64,000 nucleotides of DNA from Verrucomicrobiales bacterium (GTDB lineage: Bacteria; Verrucomicrobiota; Verrucomicrobiia; Limisphaerales; J093): positions 1 to 64,000 of the forward strand of contig JACKPV010000035.1 in the NCBI GenBank assembly GCA_024233305.1. The letters are read 5' to 3'. The notes beneath the pieces are model-generated. The model was not told the origin of the DNA. It ran no database searches and was given only the letters and a program-made list of their open reading frames with translations. Positions 7,879-15,910 of this stretch are shown here, one piece after another. The position numbers were made by a program, and so were the translations under genes. How positions within the stretch are numbered: position 1 is the first letter of the stretch; each line of letters begins with the position of its first letter.

Positions 7879-8858
7879 GCGGGCTCCCGGATTTTCGCGC
7901 CGGTTGGAGGGGCCCAGGGACAGCGCACGGTGCGTTTGCCCATCCGCTCGAGGGGCGGCATGGCGCGGCGGCATTCGGCGCGGGCCAGGGCGCAGCGGGG
8001 AGCGAAACGGCAGCCGGTGGGCCAATGTCCCGGGGTGGGAACGCTGCCTTCGATGGCCGCCAGCCGATCCCGCGGGGCTTCGAGGCGGGGCATCGATTCC
8101 AACAGGGCCCGCGTGTAGGGATGGGCCGGATGGTCAAGCACGTCGTCCACCGGTCCTTCCTCAACCACCTGTCCCGCGTACATGACGATCATGCGGTCGG
8201 CGATTTCGGCCACGAGGCCGAGGTTGTGCGTGATCAGCAGGATGCTCATGCCGAGTTCGGCGCGCAGTTCGCGGAGCAGCTCAAGGATGGCGGCCTGGAT
8301 GGTGACATCGAGCGCGGTGGTAGGTTCATCGGCCACCAACAACCGCGGTCGTGAGGCCAGGGCCATCGCGATCATCACCCGCTGTTGCATGCCGCCCGAG
8401 AGCTGGTGCGGGAAATCGCGGGCGCGCTTCTCGGGGGCGGGAATGCCCACCCGCCGGAGCCAGTCGACCACCTCCCGGTCGGTGGCCAGCGCCGGACGGT
8501 GCCGGCGCAGCATCTCGCGCACCTGCACGCCCACGCGATGTACGGGGTTCAGCGACGTAGCGGGTTCCTGGAACATATAGCTGATCTGCCCGCCGCGGAG
8601 CTGGCTCAGGCGCTTCGTCCCGACCTTCAGCACGTCCTCACCGTCCAGTTCGATCTCGCCGCCCGCGTAACGCGCCGGTGGACAGGGGAGCAACCGGGCG
8701 ATGGAGAGTGCAGTCACCGTCTTGCCCGAGCCGCTTTCGCCGACCAACCCGACGACCTCGTTCGCCTCGACGCGCAGGGACACGCGGTCGATGGCGCGAA
8801 CGCGACCGTCGTCGCGCGTGAAATCGACCGAGAGATCGCGGATATCGAGCAGGGCCAT
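7875..8858 (-). CDS. Oligopeptide/dipeptide ABC transporter ATP-binding protein (OppD/DppD type)
   Basis: A 327-residue partner ATPase. Walker A is GESGSGKT (residues 40-47), the Q-loop region is YMFQEPATSLNPVH, the signature is LSGGMQQRVMIAMAL, and Walker B is LLVADEPTTALDVT. The C-terminal oligo_HPY segment is GCRFAPRCALARAECR. D- and F-type ATPases act as a heterodimer in Opp/Dpp systems, and the four-base overlap with the next gene fits co-translation. The ATG lies 15 bp after the end of the glycosyltransferase gene on the same strand. Finding the two ATPases without the two permeases and binding protein is unusual, and those genes may lie elsewhere in the genome. Confidence 0.92.
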   Translation of the reverse strand: MALLDIRDLSVDFTRDDGRVRAIDRVSLRVEANEVVGLVGESGSGKTVTALSIARLLPCPPARYAGGEIELDGEDVLKVGTKRLSQLRGGQISYMFQEPATSLNPVHRVGVQVREMLRRHRPALATDREVVDWLRRVGIPAPEKRARDFPHQLSGGMQQRVMIAMALASRPRLLVADEPTTALDVTIQAAILELLRELRAELGMSILLITHNLGLVAEIADRMIVMYAGQVVEEGPVDDVLDHPAHPYTRALLESMPRLEAPRDRLAAIEGSVPTPGHWPTGCRFAPRCALARAECRRAMPPLERMGKRTVRCPWAPPTGAKIREPA

Positions 8859-8873
8859 GGGCTGAAGCGGGGT

Positions 8874-10559
8874 CTAGTTCACCCGCTCGTAGAGGCGGTA
8901 GGATTCGCTGCGGCTGCGCCGGCCCTCGAAACGCAGCGTCCACTCGCCCGGTTCGGGCGGCCCCATGCGTTCGTTTCGGCGGTGGTCCCCCTGAATCAGC
9001 ACCCAGTCGGCCTGTTCGATGACCTCCGGGAAGACCTCGACGCGGCGCGTCTTGAGGCCGGCGAGGTAATGGAGCAGGGCGCGCTCGGATTCGCCCACGC
9101 CGTAGCTGGCCACCACTTCGCCGGCGGGGGGCAGATGGTCGCGCAACGGAACAAACACCTGGCGGTAGGTCATGCGCCCGTTGGCGACGGGGAGGAACAG
9201 CGTCATGCCCAGGGTGTAGACGAGGAGCAGGCCGGCGGCCCAGTTCAACACGGTCACCCGCCCGCTGCTGCGGTCCTGCCGCCGCAACCAGACGGCGAAA
9301 CCGGCGGTTGGGATCAGCGCGGCCACGAACAGAATCCACTCGAGGCGGGGGGTGTAATCCGGTACCAGCGAAGCCAGTTGTTCGTTCAACAAGGGCACGA
9401 TTCCGGTCACCATCAGGATCCAGCCGATCCAGGCGGCGGCCACCGCCACGCCGAACAAAACAGTCAGGCCGAGGTTGCTGCGCCGGGCCCAGCGGGGTGG
9501 CAGGCGATCCACCATCGCAACGCCGGCAAGGGCCACCGGCACCACCATCGGCGACGCATAGATCGTGCGGGCCTGGCGCGAGATGCTGAACACGACACAC
9601 ATCGTCGCGAAGAGCACGAGCGTGATTTGGTCGGCGGGAGCCAACCCGCCGCGTTTTCGGCGGTCCCACCAGCCCCAGAGGGCCAGCGGCAGTGCGGGCA
9701 GGGCGAACCAGGACACGGTGCGCAGACAGAAGAGCAGGTTGTTTTTCGAGTCGATCACGGTGCTCTGCCCGATGAACCGGGCCACGTTCTGGTTCCAGAA
9801 CCACTCGACGAAGAGGTCGGGGGATCGTTGGTAGACCAGTGCCGGCCAGAGGATCGCCCACGGCAGGAAGGCCAACCCGAGCGCCAGGAGCAGGCGCAGG
9901 TAGTCCAGATTGCGCCAGGACTTGAACCACACCGGCAGCAGGGCAACCGTCACGCCGATCAACCCCGGTCCCAGCAGTCCCTTGGCCATGAACGCAATCC
10001 CCACCCCGGTGCCCGCGAGAAACCCGCCGCCCAGCGGGTGTTCGCGGCTCAGCACCAGCCCCCACTGCGCGACGGCAAACCCGGTCACGAGGGCCACGTC
10101 CGTGATCATCATGTGCTGGGTGTGAATCAATCCGGGAGCCCCGATGAACAGCACCGGGGCCAGCCATCCCCGGCCCGCGCCCCAACAGCGGCGGGCGGTG
10201 AGGCCGAGCGCGATCAGCGTGATCAGGTTGAACAACAGCACCGAACCCCGGGCCCCGTCGTGCGGCGGCAGGAAGGAGGCGAACAGGCGGGCGGAAAGCG
10301 CGGAGAGATTGAAGAGCAGCGGCGGCTTCTGCATGAACGGTTCCCCGGCAAGGGTCGGGATCACCCAATCCCCGGTCTGCAGGATGTGCAGCACCAGGCC
10401 GAACGTGTACCCTTCATCCGCCTTCCAGGGATCCCGGCCCAGTGTTCCCGGGAACAGCCAGGCCACCAGCAGCAGCGCCACCAGCAGCCCCGGCCAACGC
10501 GGTCGAGCCGGAGGTTCCGAGTGATGGTCCGGAGGATGTGTTTCGTTGCTTTCCGACAC
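8874..10559 (-). CDS. ArnT/PMT-like membrane glycosyltransferase (GT39-type, GT-C fold)
   Basis: A 561-residue integral membrane protein. After a short cytoplasmic N-terminus and the first membrane helix comes GRDPWKADEGYTF (DE at residues 48-49), the acidic pair in the first periplasmic loop that GT-C enzymes use for catalysis. It is followed by GEPFMQKPPLLF, typical of ArnT-like transferases, then about ten further hydrophobic helices and a soluble C-terminal domain. Such enzymes move a sugar from a polyprenyl-phosphate donor onto lipid or protein outside the membrane; donor and acceptor here are unknown. The start chosen is a GTG at 10559, because a -35/-10 pair ends 7 nt before it and relatives begin near here. 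It is the first gene of the operon with the two Opp-type ATPases. Confidence 0.82.
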   Translation of the reverse strand: MSESNETHPPDHHSEPPARPRWPGLLVALLLVAWLFPGTLGRDPWKADEGYTFGLVLHILQTGDWVIPTLAGEPFMQKPPLLFNLSALSARLFASFLPPHDGARGSVLLFNLITLIALGLTARRCWGAGRGWLAPVLFIGAPGLIHTQHMMITDVALVTGFAVAQWGLVLSREHPLGGGFLAGTGVGIAFMAKGLLGPGLIGVTVALLPVWFKSWRNLDYLRLLLALGLAFLPWAILWPALVYQRSPDLFVEWFWNQNVARFIGQSTVIDSKNNLLFCLRTVSWFALPALPLALWGWWDRRKRGGLAPADQITLVLFATMCVVFSISRQARTIYASPMVVPVALAGVAMVDRLPPRWARRSNLGLTVLFGVAVAAAWIGWILMVTGIVPLLNEQLASLVPDYTPRLEWILFVAALIPTAGFAVWLRRQDRSSGRVTVLNWAAGLLLVYTLGMTLFLPVANGRMTYRQVFVPLRDHLPPAGEVVASYGVGESERALLHYLAGLKTRRVEVFPEVIEQADWVLIQGDHRRNERMGPPEPGEWTLRFEGRRSRSESYRLYERVN

Positions 10560-10566
10560 GGTTGGG

Positions 10567-10595
10567 AGGCTAGCGGGAGCCCGCCGACGCGCCAA
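10567..10595 (-). promoter_or_regulatory. Predicted promoter of the glycosyltransferase operon (leaderless geometry)
   Basis: Minus-strand TTGGCG (10590-10595), a 17-bp spacer, then TAGCCT (10567-10572). The GTG start follows after 7 nt, so transcription would begin at or next to the start codon. Confidence 0.45.
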
Positions 10596-10775
10596 CCAAA
10601 AGCAGCGCCACCCGAAGGGGCGATCACGAGAGGCTCCGCCGCAGCCTGCGATCCGGTCGCGGAACAGACCCCGTCCTGTTCGCCGCCGCCCAGGACCATC
10701 CGGCGCCATCCGGTTCGTCCGCGGTCGGCGAACCCGGACCGGAAGACGGGAGCCGGCCGCCGTCGGTCAAGGTCT

Positions 10776-10803
10776 TTGCATCGAACGGCGGTTCTGCTAT
10801 GAG
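10776..10803 (+). promoter_or_regulatory. Predicted promoter of the Pot/Ugp-type ATPase gene
   Basis: TTGCAT (10776-10781), 16-bp spacer, TATGAG (10798-10803) preceded by TGC as in extended -10 promoters. It supports the ATG at 10830 rather than the in-frame GTG at 10806, which would lie within the start region. Confidence 0.35.
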
Positions 10804-10829
10804 CGGTGTGCCGCGGGCGCCGCGGCGTT

Positions 10830-11882
10830 ATGCGGGTCACCATCGAACGAGTCGACAAGCGCTTTGACCGCACGCCGGTGTTGCGGGAGATCTCGCTGGT
10901 GGTCGAGGATCACGAGTTGTTCTTCCTGCTCGGGCCTTCCGGGTGCGGGAAGACCACCCTGCTGCGTTTGCTGGCCGGGTTCTACGAACCGGACGCGGGC
11001 GAAGTCCGCTTCGGCGACCGCCGAATGAACGGCGTGCCGCCCCATCGCCGCAACACGGGCATGGTGTTTCAGAACTACGCTCTCTGGCCGCATCTGACCG
11101 TGGCCGAGAACGTGGTGTACGGCCTGGACGTCCGGCGGTTGCACGGCGCGGAGAAGCGGCGGCGAGTGAGCGAAGCGCTCGAAATGGTGCGCATGGAGGC
11201 CTACCGCGACCGTTCACCCAACCAGTTGTCCGGCGGCCAGCAACAACGCGTCGCCCTCGCCCGCGCGCTCGTCGTGCGCCCGGATGTGCTGCTCCTCGAC
11301 GAGCCGCTGTCCAATCTCGACGCCCAGCTCCGGCTGGAAATGCGGGCCGAAATTCGCCGCATCCACCAGCAGACGCGGATCACCACGGTCTACGTGACCC
11401 ACGACCAGGACGAGGCGCTGTCGATGGCGGACCGGATCGCGGTGATGCGGGAAGGTCGTCTCGAACAACTCGGCGATCCGCGGACGCTTTATCGGCGCCC
11501 CGTCAACCGGTTCGTCGGCGATTTCATCGGCGAATGCAACTGGCTGGAAGGTGAGGTGGCGGCACGCGATCCCGACGGGATGATCGTTCGTACCGCCCGT
11601 GGTTTGTGGCGGGCCACGGCGGAATCGAAGTCATCGCCGGGCGAGCCGGTCTGGGTCGGGTTTCGTCCCGAAGCGGTGACACTGGCCCGGGGGACGCCGA
11701 ACGGGTTCCTGGCTCGCATCGAGGAAATCGCCTACCTCGGGCGGGTCGAGCAGTACCGGCTCAGCGCCGACAGTGAAACGCCGCTGAAGGCCGTGGAATC
11801 CAATCCCGTCGCGCCGCGTCATCCCGCGGAGGAAGTGCCGTGTCACGTTGCGCCGACGGACCTCATTGTCGTGCCCCGTTGA
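10830..11882 (+). CDS. ABC transporter ATP-binding protein (PotA/UgpC/MalK type)
   Basis: A 350-residue ATPase of the spermidine/sugar/iron uptake class. Walker A is GPSGCGKTT (residues 35-43), the Q-loop is GMVFQNYALWPHLTV, the signature is LSGGQQQRVALARAL, and Walker B is VLLLDEPLSNLDAQLR, followed by YVTHDQDEA. Residues about 230-350 form a TOBE-type regulatory domain (VWVGFRPEAVTL). The ATG at 10830 is preferred over a GTG eight codons upstream because the family consensus begins there and a promoter-like pair lies just before. No cognate permease or binding protein is adjacent, so the substrate is unknown. It is transcribed away from the glycosyltransferase operon. Confidence 0.9.
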   Translation: MRVTIERVDKRFDRTPVLREISLVVEDHELFFLLGPSGCGKTTLLRLLAGFYEPDAGEVRFGDRRMNGVPPHRRNTGMVFQNYALWPHLTVAENVVYGLDVRRLHGAEKRRRVSEALEMVRMEAYRDRSPNQLSGGQQQRVALARALVVRPDVLLLDEPLSNLDAQLRLEMRAEIRRIHQQTRITTVYVTHDQDEALSMADRIAVMREGRLEQLGDPRTLYRRPVNRFVGDFIGECNWLEGEVAARDPDGMIVRTARGLWRATAESKSSPGEPVWVGFRPEAVTLARGTPNGFLARIEEIAYLGRVEQYRLSADSETPLKAVESNPVAPRHPAEEVPCHVAPTDLIVVPR

Positions 11883-12153
11883 GCCCGGGGTGCCCTCCCG
11901 GAAGTGCCGGCGTCCCGGCCGTGAAGACGGGTTTTCCGCCCGGTCGTTGCGGTTGCGGATGCGGGGGAGCGTTGCCGGAGGTCCGGTTCCCGGCTCCCCG
12001 GTGTTCATGCGGGGGCCGTCCGATGCGGCATTCCACGTCGGTCTGAAGGACGCTCGTGCATGGGCGCGATGACGGCATTTCCGTTGCGTTTCCGCCGCAG
12101 GGAACGTGATGATCGCGGCGGCGACCTTTCCCGTCGCGGGACACGACATACCG

Positions 12154-12417
12154 ATGAAGAAAGCAAAGACGAAGCAGCCGGATCGCAGTGTGCTGGTCAT
12201 CCTCCGCAACCGGTTCAGCCCGGGCACGCCCGCCCGGTACCTGGAACTCGAGGCCAGCGAGGAAGGGGACATCCTGTCGGAGAAGAAGCTCCGGAGCGAA
12301 CCCAGGGAGGCGCGGTTCGACGAGGTATGGGAGAACGACGAGGGCAAGCAGACGCTCGACGACTGCAACCGCATCAAGCGGATCTACCGCCACGCGCTCG
12401 AGAAGCGGCCCGGTTGA
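12154..12417 (+). CDS. Small charged hypothetical protein
   Basis: An 87-residue open frame (MKKAKTKQPDRSVLVILRNR to the end) rich in Lys, Arg, Asp and Glu, with no membrane segment and no recognised domain. Its amino-acid composition is balanced, unlike the Arg/Pro/Gly-rich shadow frames around it, which is the main reason to believe it. The ATG at 12154 is preferred over the one at 12106, where the N-terminus would be antisense-like. The 270 bp upstream, after the ABC ATPase gene, hold nothing recognisable. It could be a small DNA- or RNA-binding protein, but no function is claimed. Confidence 0.45.
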   Translation: MKKAKTKQPDRSVLVILRNRFSPGTPARYLELEASEEGDILSEKKLRSEPREARFDEVWENDEGKQTLDDCNRIKRIYRHALEKRPG

Positions 12418-12472
12418 GTTGCCCATCGGGGGACGGTCGGGCGAGGGACCAACCTGCCCGTTGACTGCGCGA

Positions 12473-12501
12473 TTGGCGGCGGCGACGGGCTCGGGTAGGG
12501 T
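12473..12501 (+). promoter_or_regulatory. Predicted promoter of the GH172-type gene (leaderless geometry)
   Basis: TTGGCG (12473-12478), 17-bp spacer, TAGGGT (12496-12501), then 6 nt to the ATG at 12508. A second TTGACT at 12461 is too far from the -10 to pair with it. Confidence 0.45.
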
Positions 12502-12507
12502 TCGCGA

Positions 12508-13782
12508 ATGCAACACCGTTCCGTTCTGGCGATCGCTGTCGGGTTGGCGCTCCTGCGAGGGCTTTGCGCCGGAGAACTCTACCGGGCCGCCCCGCCGGGC
12601 ACCCACACCCGTTGGATCAGTCCGGAGAATCCCACCGGGGCCCGGGGCAACGGCGGGCGGACGAACCGAGGGGCGAAGGGCCGGGCGTTCATCGTGGTGC
12701 CGCCGGGGGAGACCGCCGTGCTGGCGGACATTGCGGGGGCGGGGATCATCCAGCGCATCTGGCTCAGCGGGACCATCCCGCGCAGTCCCGAACAGCGGCG
12801 GCTCGTCCGTTTGGAGATGTTCTGGGACGGGGCCGCCACGCCGGCGGTGTCCGCGCCGATGGGGGATTTCTTCGGGGTGGGGCTCGGCCTGCTCGTGCCC
12901 TTCGAGAGCGCGTTGTTCGCGAGTCCGGAGGGGCGTTCCTACAATGCGACCGTGCCCATGCCCTTCCGCCGCGGCGCGAAGATCCGAATGGTCAACGAGT
13001 CCCCGGCCCATGCGCTCGTCTGGTACGACATCAACTACACCGAGGTCGCGGAACATCCCGGCGACGTGCTCTACTTCCATGCCGCCTGGCGAAGGGAACG
13101 GCGCACCGAACTCGGACGCGACTTCGAAATTCTGCCCCGCGTGGAGGGGCGGGGGCGCTACCTCGGGACGAACCTCGGGGTCATCGGCGACGAGGCCTGC
13201 CGGGGCACGTGGTTTGGCGAAGGCGAGGTCAAGGTGTATCTGGACGGTGACACGACGTTGCCCACGCTGGTCGGCACGGGCACGGAAGACTACATCGGAT
13301 CGGGCTGGGGCCAGGGGGAATATGACGGACGGCTGCATGGGTCGCTGGTTTCGGACAGCGCCAACGATGTTTACGCCTTTTACCGGTTTCACCTCGATGA
13401 CCCCGTGTATTTCCACGAGGACTGTCGGGTGACGATCCAGCAGATGGGGAACGCCCCGAGCGCGCGGGTGCGCGAGTTGCTGGCGGGCGGGGCCGGGATC
13501 CGACCGGTCTGGGTGCTCGACACCCACGGCGAGAACGTGCTGGACCTGCGCGGACGGGCGCCATCAATCCACCTGTTGCTTGATCGCGAGGACCTGCCGG
13601 CGTTTACGGATCCGCGGCATCCGAGTGGCGGGGTGAATTTCTATCGTCGGGATGACGTTTCAGCGGTGGCGTATTTCTATCTGGACCGTCCCGAAAACGG
13701 CCTGCCAGCTCTCGCCGCGGCGTCCGAGCGCCTCCAGGACTTGCGGGAAAAGGTGTGGGATCGAGCGAAAGGACAGCCATGA
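12508..13782 (+). CDS. Secreted DUF2961 (GH172-type) glycoside hydrolase-like protein
   Basis: A 424-residue protein with an N-terminal signal peptide (VLAIAVGLALLRGLCA, cleavage near residue 21). The rest is a DUF2961 protein: GAGIIQRIWLSG, then VRLEMFWDG, APMGDFFG, and the conserved GTGTEDYIGSGWGQGEY segment where the catalytic acids of the family lie. DUF2961 proteins are now classed as GH172, with characterised members acting on fructofuranose- or arabinofuranose-containing glycans; the substrate here is unknown. Its TGA overlaps the start of the next gene by four bases, so the two are coupled. The expected location is the periplasm or cell exterior. Confidence 0.87.
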   Translation: MQHRSVLAIAVGLALLRGLCAGELYRAAPPGTHTRWISPENPTGARGNGGRTNRGAKGRAFIVVPPGETAVLADIAGAGIIQRIWLSGTIPRSPEQRRLVRLEMFWDGAATPAVSAPMGDFFGVGLGLLVPFESALFASPEGRSYNATVPMPFRRGAKIRMVNESPAHALVWYDINYTEVAEHPGDVLYFHAAWRRERRTELGRDFEILPRVEGRGRYLGTNLGVIGDEACRGTWFGEGEVKVYLDGDTTLPTLVGTGTEDYIGSGWGQGEYDGRLHGSLVSDSANDVYAFYRFHLDDPVYFHEDCRVTIQQMGNAPSARVRELLAGGAGIRPVWVLDTHGENVLDLRGRAPSIHLLLDREDLPAFTDPRHPSGGVNFYRRDDVSAVAYFYLDRPENGLPALAAASERLQDLREKVWDRAKGQP

Positions 13783-15683
13783 CCGCCGAACGCCGGGCGT
13801 CGCGGCGGGTGCGGGTGACCGGGTGGTCGGCGGGTTGCCTGGTCGCCGTCGGGATGCTGGCGGCGCCGTCCGGGCCGACGCCGGTTTTTCCGGATCACGA
13901 GGCGCTGGCGTCCGGGGTGTGGGCGCCCCGGATGCTGCCCGGTCAGGGTCGGCCGGTGTTCACGCTCTACGGCACGCCCGGCGATCCGGCGGTCCTGCGC
14001 GAACTGATCGGGGTGATGCGCGAGCGGGGCCTGGGCAACGGGTTCGATCCCGGCCCCGCTGCGCGCGCGGCTTCAAAGCCGCTCTTCGAGTGCATCGCCG
14101 AGGCGGGCTGGCCGGTGGTGGCCTATCCCGGTTGCGCCGACATGCAGATCAACGGAGGGCGTTGTGTCCTCGGTCCGGAGGATGCGGCCGCGCTGGCCCC
14201 GCTGGCGGACGCCGGGATCTTCCACGCCATCCAACTGGGAGAATGGGGCTACTACTTCCACAACCTGGCGCCGAACGAAGGCTGGTGGCGCGCGGTGTAC
14301 GGCGACAAGTTCGAGACGTTCAAACACCTGATGAAGCCGGCGGGACTGAAGGGTTACGAGCAGGCGCCGGCGACCCGCCGTGAGTGCTACGAGCTGGTTC
14401 AGGATTATTATCGCAGTCGTTGTCGGGATCTCCTGGGTCGGGTCATCAGCGTGACCGGGCACTCGCATTACGAGGCCTACGCCGCCGAATGGGGGACGCG
14501 CTGTGTCGGGCTCGAACTCGGGGAAAACATCGCGTTCACCCAATCGAAGCTGGCGTTTGCCCGGGGCGCCGCGCGGCAATGGGGGCTTCCGTGGTCGGTG
14601 CAGGTGAGCCCCTGGTTTGCCGGCGCCTGCACCACGGCGGGTCCGTTGCGCGGCGCGCCGGGCGCCGTTCGCGGGCTCGATGCCGGGCATTCGCTGAGTC
14701 TTTACGAGCGCCTCTGGTTGCACGCGTGGTTCGCCGGCGCCGCCATGGTCACACCCGAAAACAGCATCGCAATCTTCTTCGAGGAGGCGGCCTCGCCGTG
14801 GACGCTCACGAGTCACGGCGCGAAGGCGGCGGAGGTCTTCCGTTTCATGCAGGATCATTCGCCCGGCGTGCCCTACACTCCGGTGGCCATCGTCCTCGAC
14901 CAGTTCGCCGGCTACAACGGCTATATGGGCCGGCCGTGGGGAATCCTCGAACCGACCCCCGGCGACCGCGAGATTCAGGATCTGTTCGATCACCAGCTGT
15001 TTCCGGGCAGCGACCATATCCATGCCCGCCCGGATCCCGCGAATCCGGAGGCGAGCTATCTCCGTCCGACGCCTTACGGGGAGATGTTCGACGTGCTGCT
15101 TTCGACCGCTTCGGGGCGGGTGCTGGCCGCTTACCCCGTCGTGGTGCTCGCCGGCGATCACGCCTTTGCACCGGCCTTCCGCGACGCGATGGATGCCGCG
15201 CTTCGGCAGGGAACCCGGGTGCTGTTGAGCGAACGGCATCAAGCTGTGCTCGGGGAGGCGCTGCTGAAATGGCAGGCGCTCGGTGCGGTGGAAGTGCTCG
15301 CCCCCTGGACCCATCCCGCCGCCGGTCGATCCGCCGCGATTGCCGGGAGCCGCTTGCGGTCGCTGGCCGAAGCACTGCTGCCGTTGCGGATAAGCGGCGA
15401 TCCGGTCGGCTACCAGATCAACCGTCTGCCGGACGGTTGGGTGGTCGAGTTGATCAACAACCGCGGGGTGGTGAAGAAGCCGGATGAACCCGCGGCAGTC
15501 GATCCGACGGCCGTGGCGCGGGTGGTCCTGGAACCGCGCTTTCCGGCAACCTCCGCGCGGGAGTGGCGTTCGGGGCGACGGCATGCGGGGAAGGGCCCGT
15601 GGACCGTCGAGATCGGCCCCGGCGCGAGCGAGTTCGTGGAGATCGGAGCGGCGGATGCGGGTCTCGTTGGCCGCTCTGACTGA
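13779..15683 (+). CDS. Exported putative glycosidase-like barrel protein with GATase-like C-terminal domain
   Basis: A 634-residue protein beginning with a basic segment and a hydrophobic stretch (VTGWSAGCLVAVGMLA), consistent with export. The middle (residues about 60-380) reads like a TIM-barrel glycosidase (GVMRERGLGNGFDPG, VVAYPGCADMQING, and a segment around GLELGENIAFTQS). Residues about 440-540 (LLSTASGRVLAAYPVVVLAG, then RQGTRVLLSERHQ) resemble the glutamine-amidotransferase-like domain that follows the barrel in GH42-type enzymes. Catalytic residues could not be assigned and no family can be named firmly. The ATG at 13779 overlaps the stop of the GH172-type gene, so a shared glycan substrate is plausible. 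Confidence 0.7.
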   Translation: MTAERRASRRVRVTGWSAGCLVAVGMLAAPSGPTPVFPDHEALASGVWAPRMLPGQGRPVFTLYGTPGDPAVLRELIGVMRERGLGNGFDPGPAARAASKPLFECIAEAGWPVVAYPGCADMQINGGRCVLGPEDAAALAPLADAGIFHAIQLGEWGYYFHNLAPNEGWWRAVYGDKFETFKHLMKPAGLKGYEQAPATRRECYELVQDYYRSRCRDLLGRVISVTGHSHYEAYAAEWGTRCVGLELGENIAFTQSKLAFARGAARQWGLPWSVQVSPWFAGACTTAGPLRGAPGAVRGLDAGHSLSLYERLWLHAWFAGAAMVTPENSIAIFFEEAASPWTLTSHGAKAAEVFRFMQDHSPGVPYTPVAIVLDQFAGYNGYMGRPWGILEPTPGDREIQDLFDHQLFPGSDHIHARPDPANPEASYLRPTPYGEMFDVLLSTASGRVLAAYPVVVLAGDHAFAPAFRDAMDAALRQGTRVLLSERHQAVLGEALLKWQALGAVEVLAPWTHPAAGRSAAIAGSRLRSLAEALLPLRISGDPVGYQINRLPDGWVVELINNRGVVKKPDEPAAVDPTAVARVVLEPRFPATSAREWRSGRRHAGKGPWTVEIGPGASEFVEIGAADAGLVGRSD

Positions 15684-15830
15684 ATCCCATTGCCTTCCGT
15701 CTCCGGCTGCAAGGAGGCACTGTCAGCCGAAGCGGACGCGCCACACCGCCAGGTTCCGTGTCGCCGCTGATGTCGCACGCTCCCAGTTTTTGGAGCGCAG
15801 CGCGCAGCGGGTGACGCGCGTTGGCGCATC

Positions 15831-15864
15831 GCCCGGGCAGGGCACGCAGTCCCCTGCACGCCGC
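15831..15864. repeat. Dispersed short repeat, copy 1
   Basis: A 34-bp segment with core CGCAGTCCCCTGC matches 35194-35227 with only a few substitutions. It lies between two genes that converge here (stops at 15683 and 15911). The rest of the 227-bp gap holds nothing else recognisable. Confidence 0.5.
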
Positions 15865-15910
15865 TTGATCGTGTGACTTCTCTTCGTGGCGCGGTATCGG
15901 TGGTGCCCCC

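Noticed and set aside
11863..13527. 554-codon minus-strand frame opposite the GH172 gene
   Set aside because: It is a shadow of the GH172 gene and crosses the end of the ABC ATPase gene. No domain is present.
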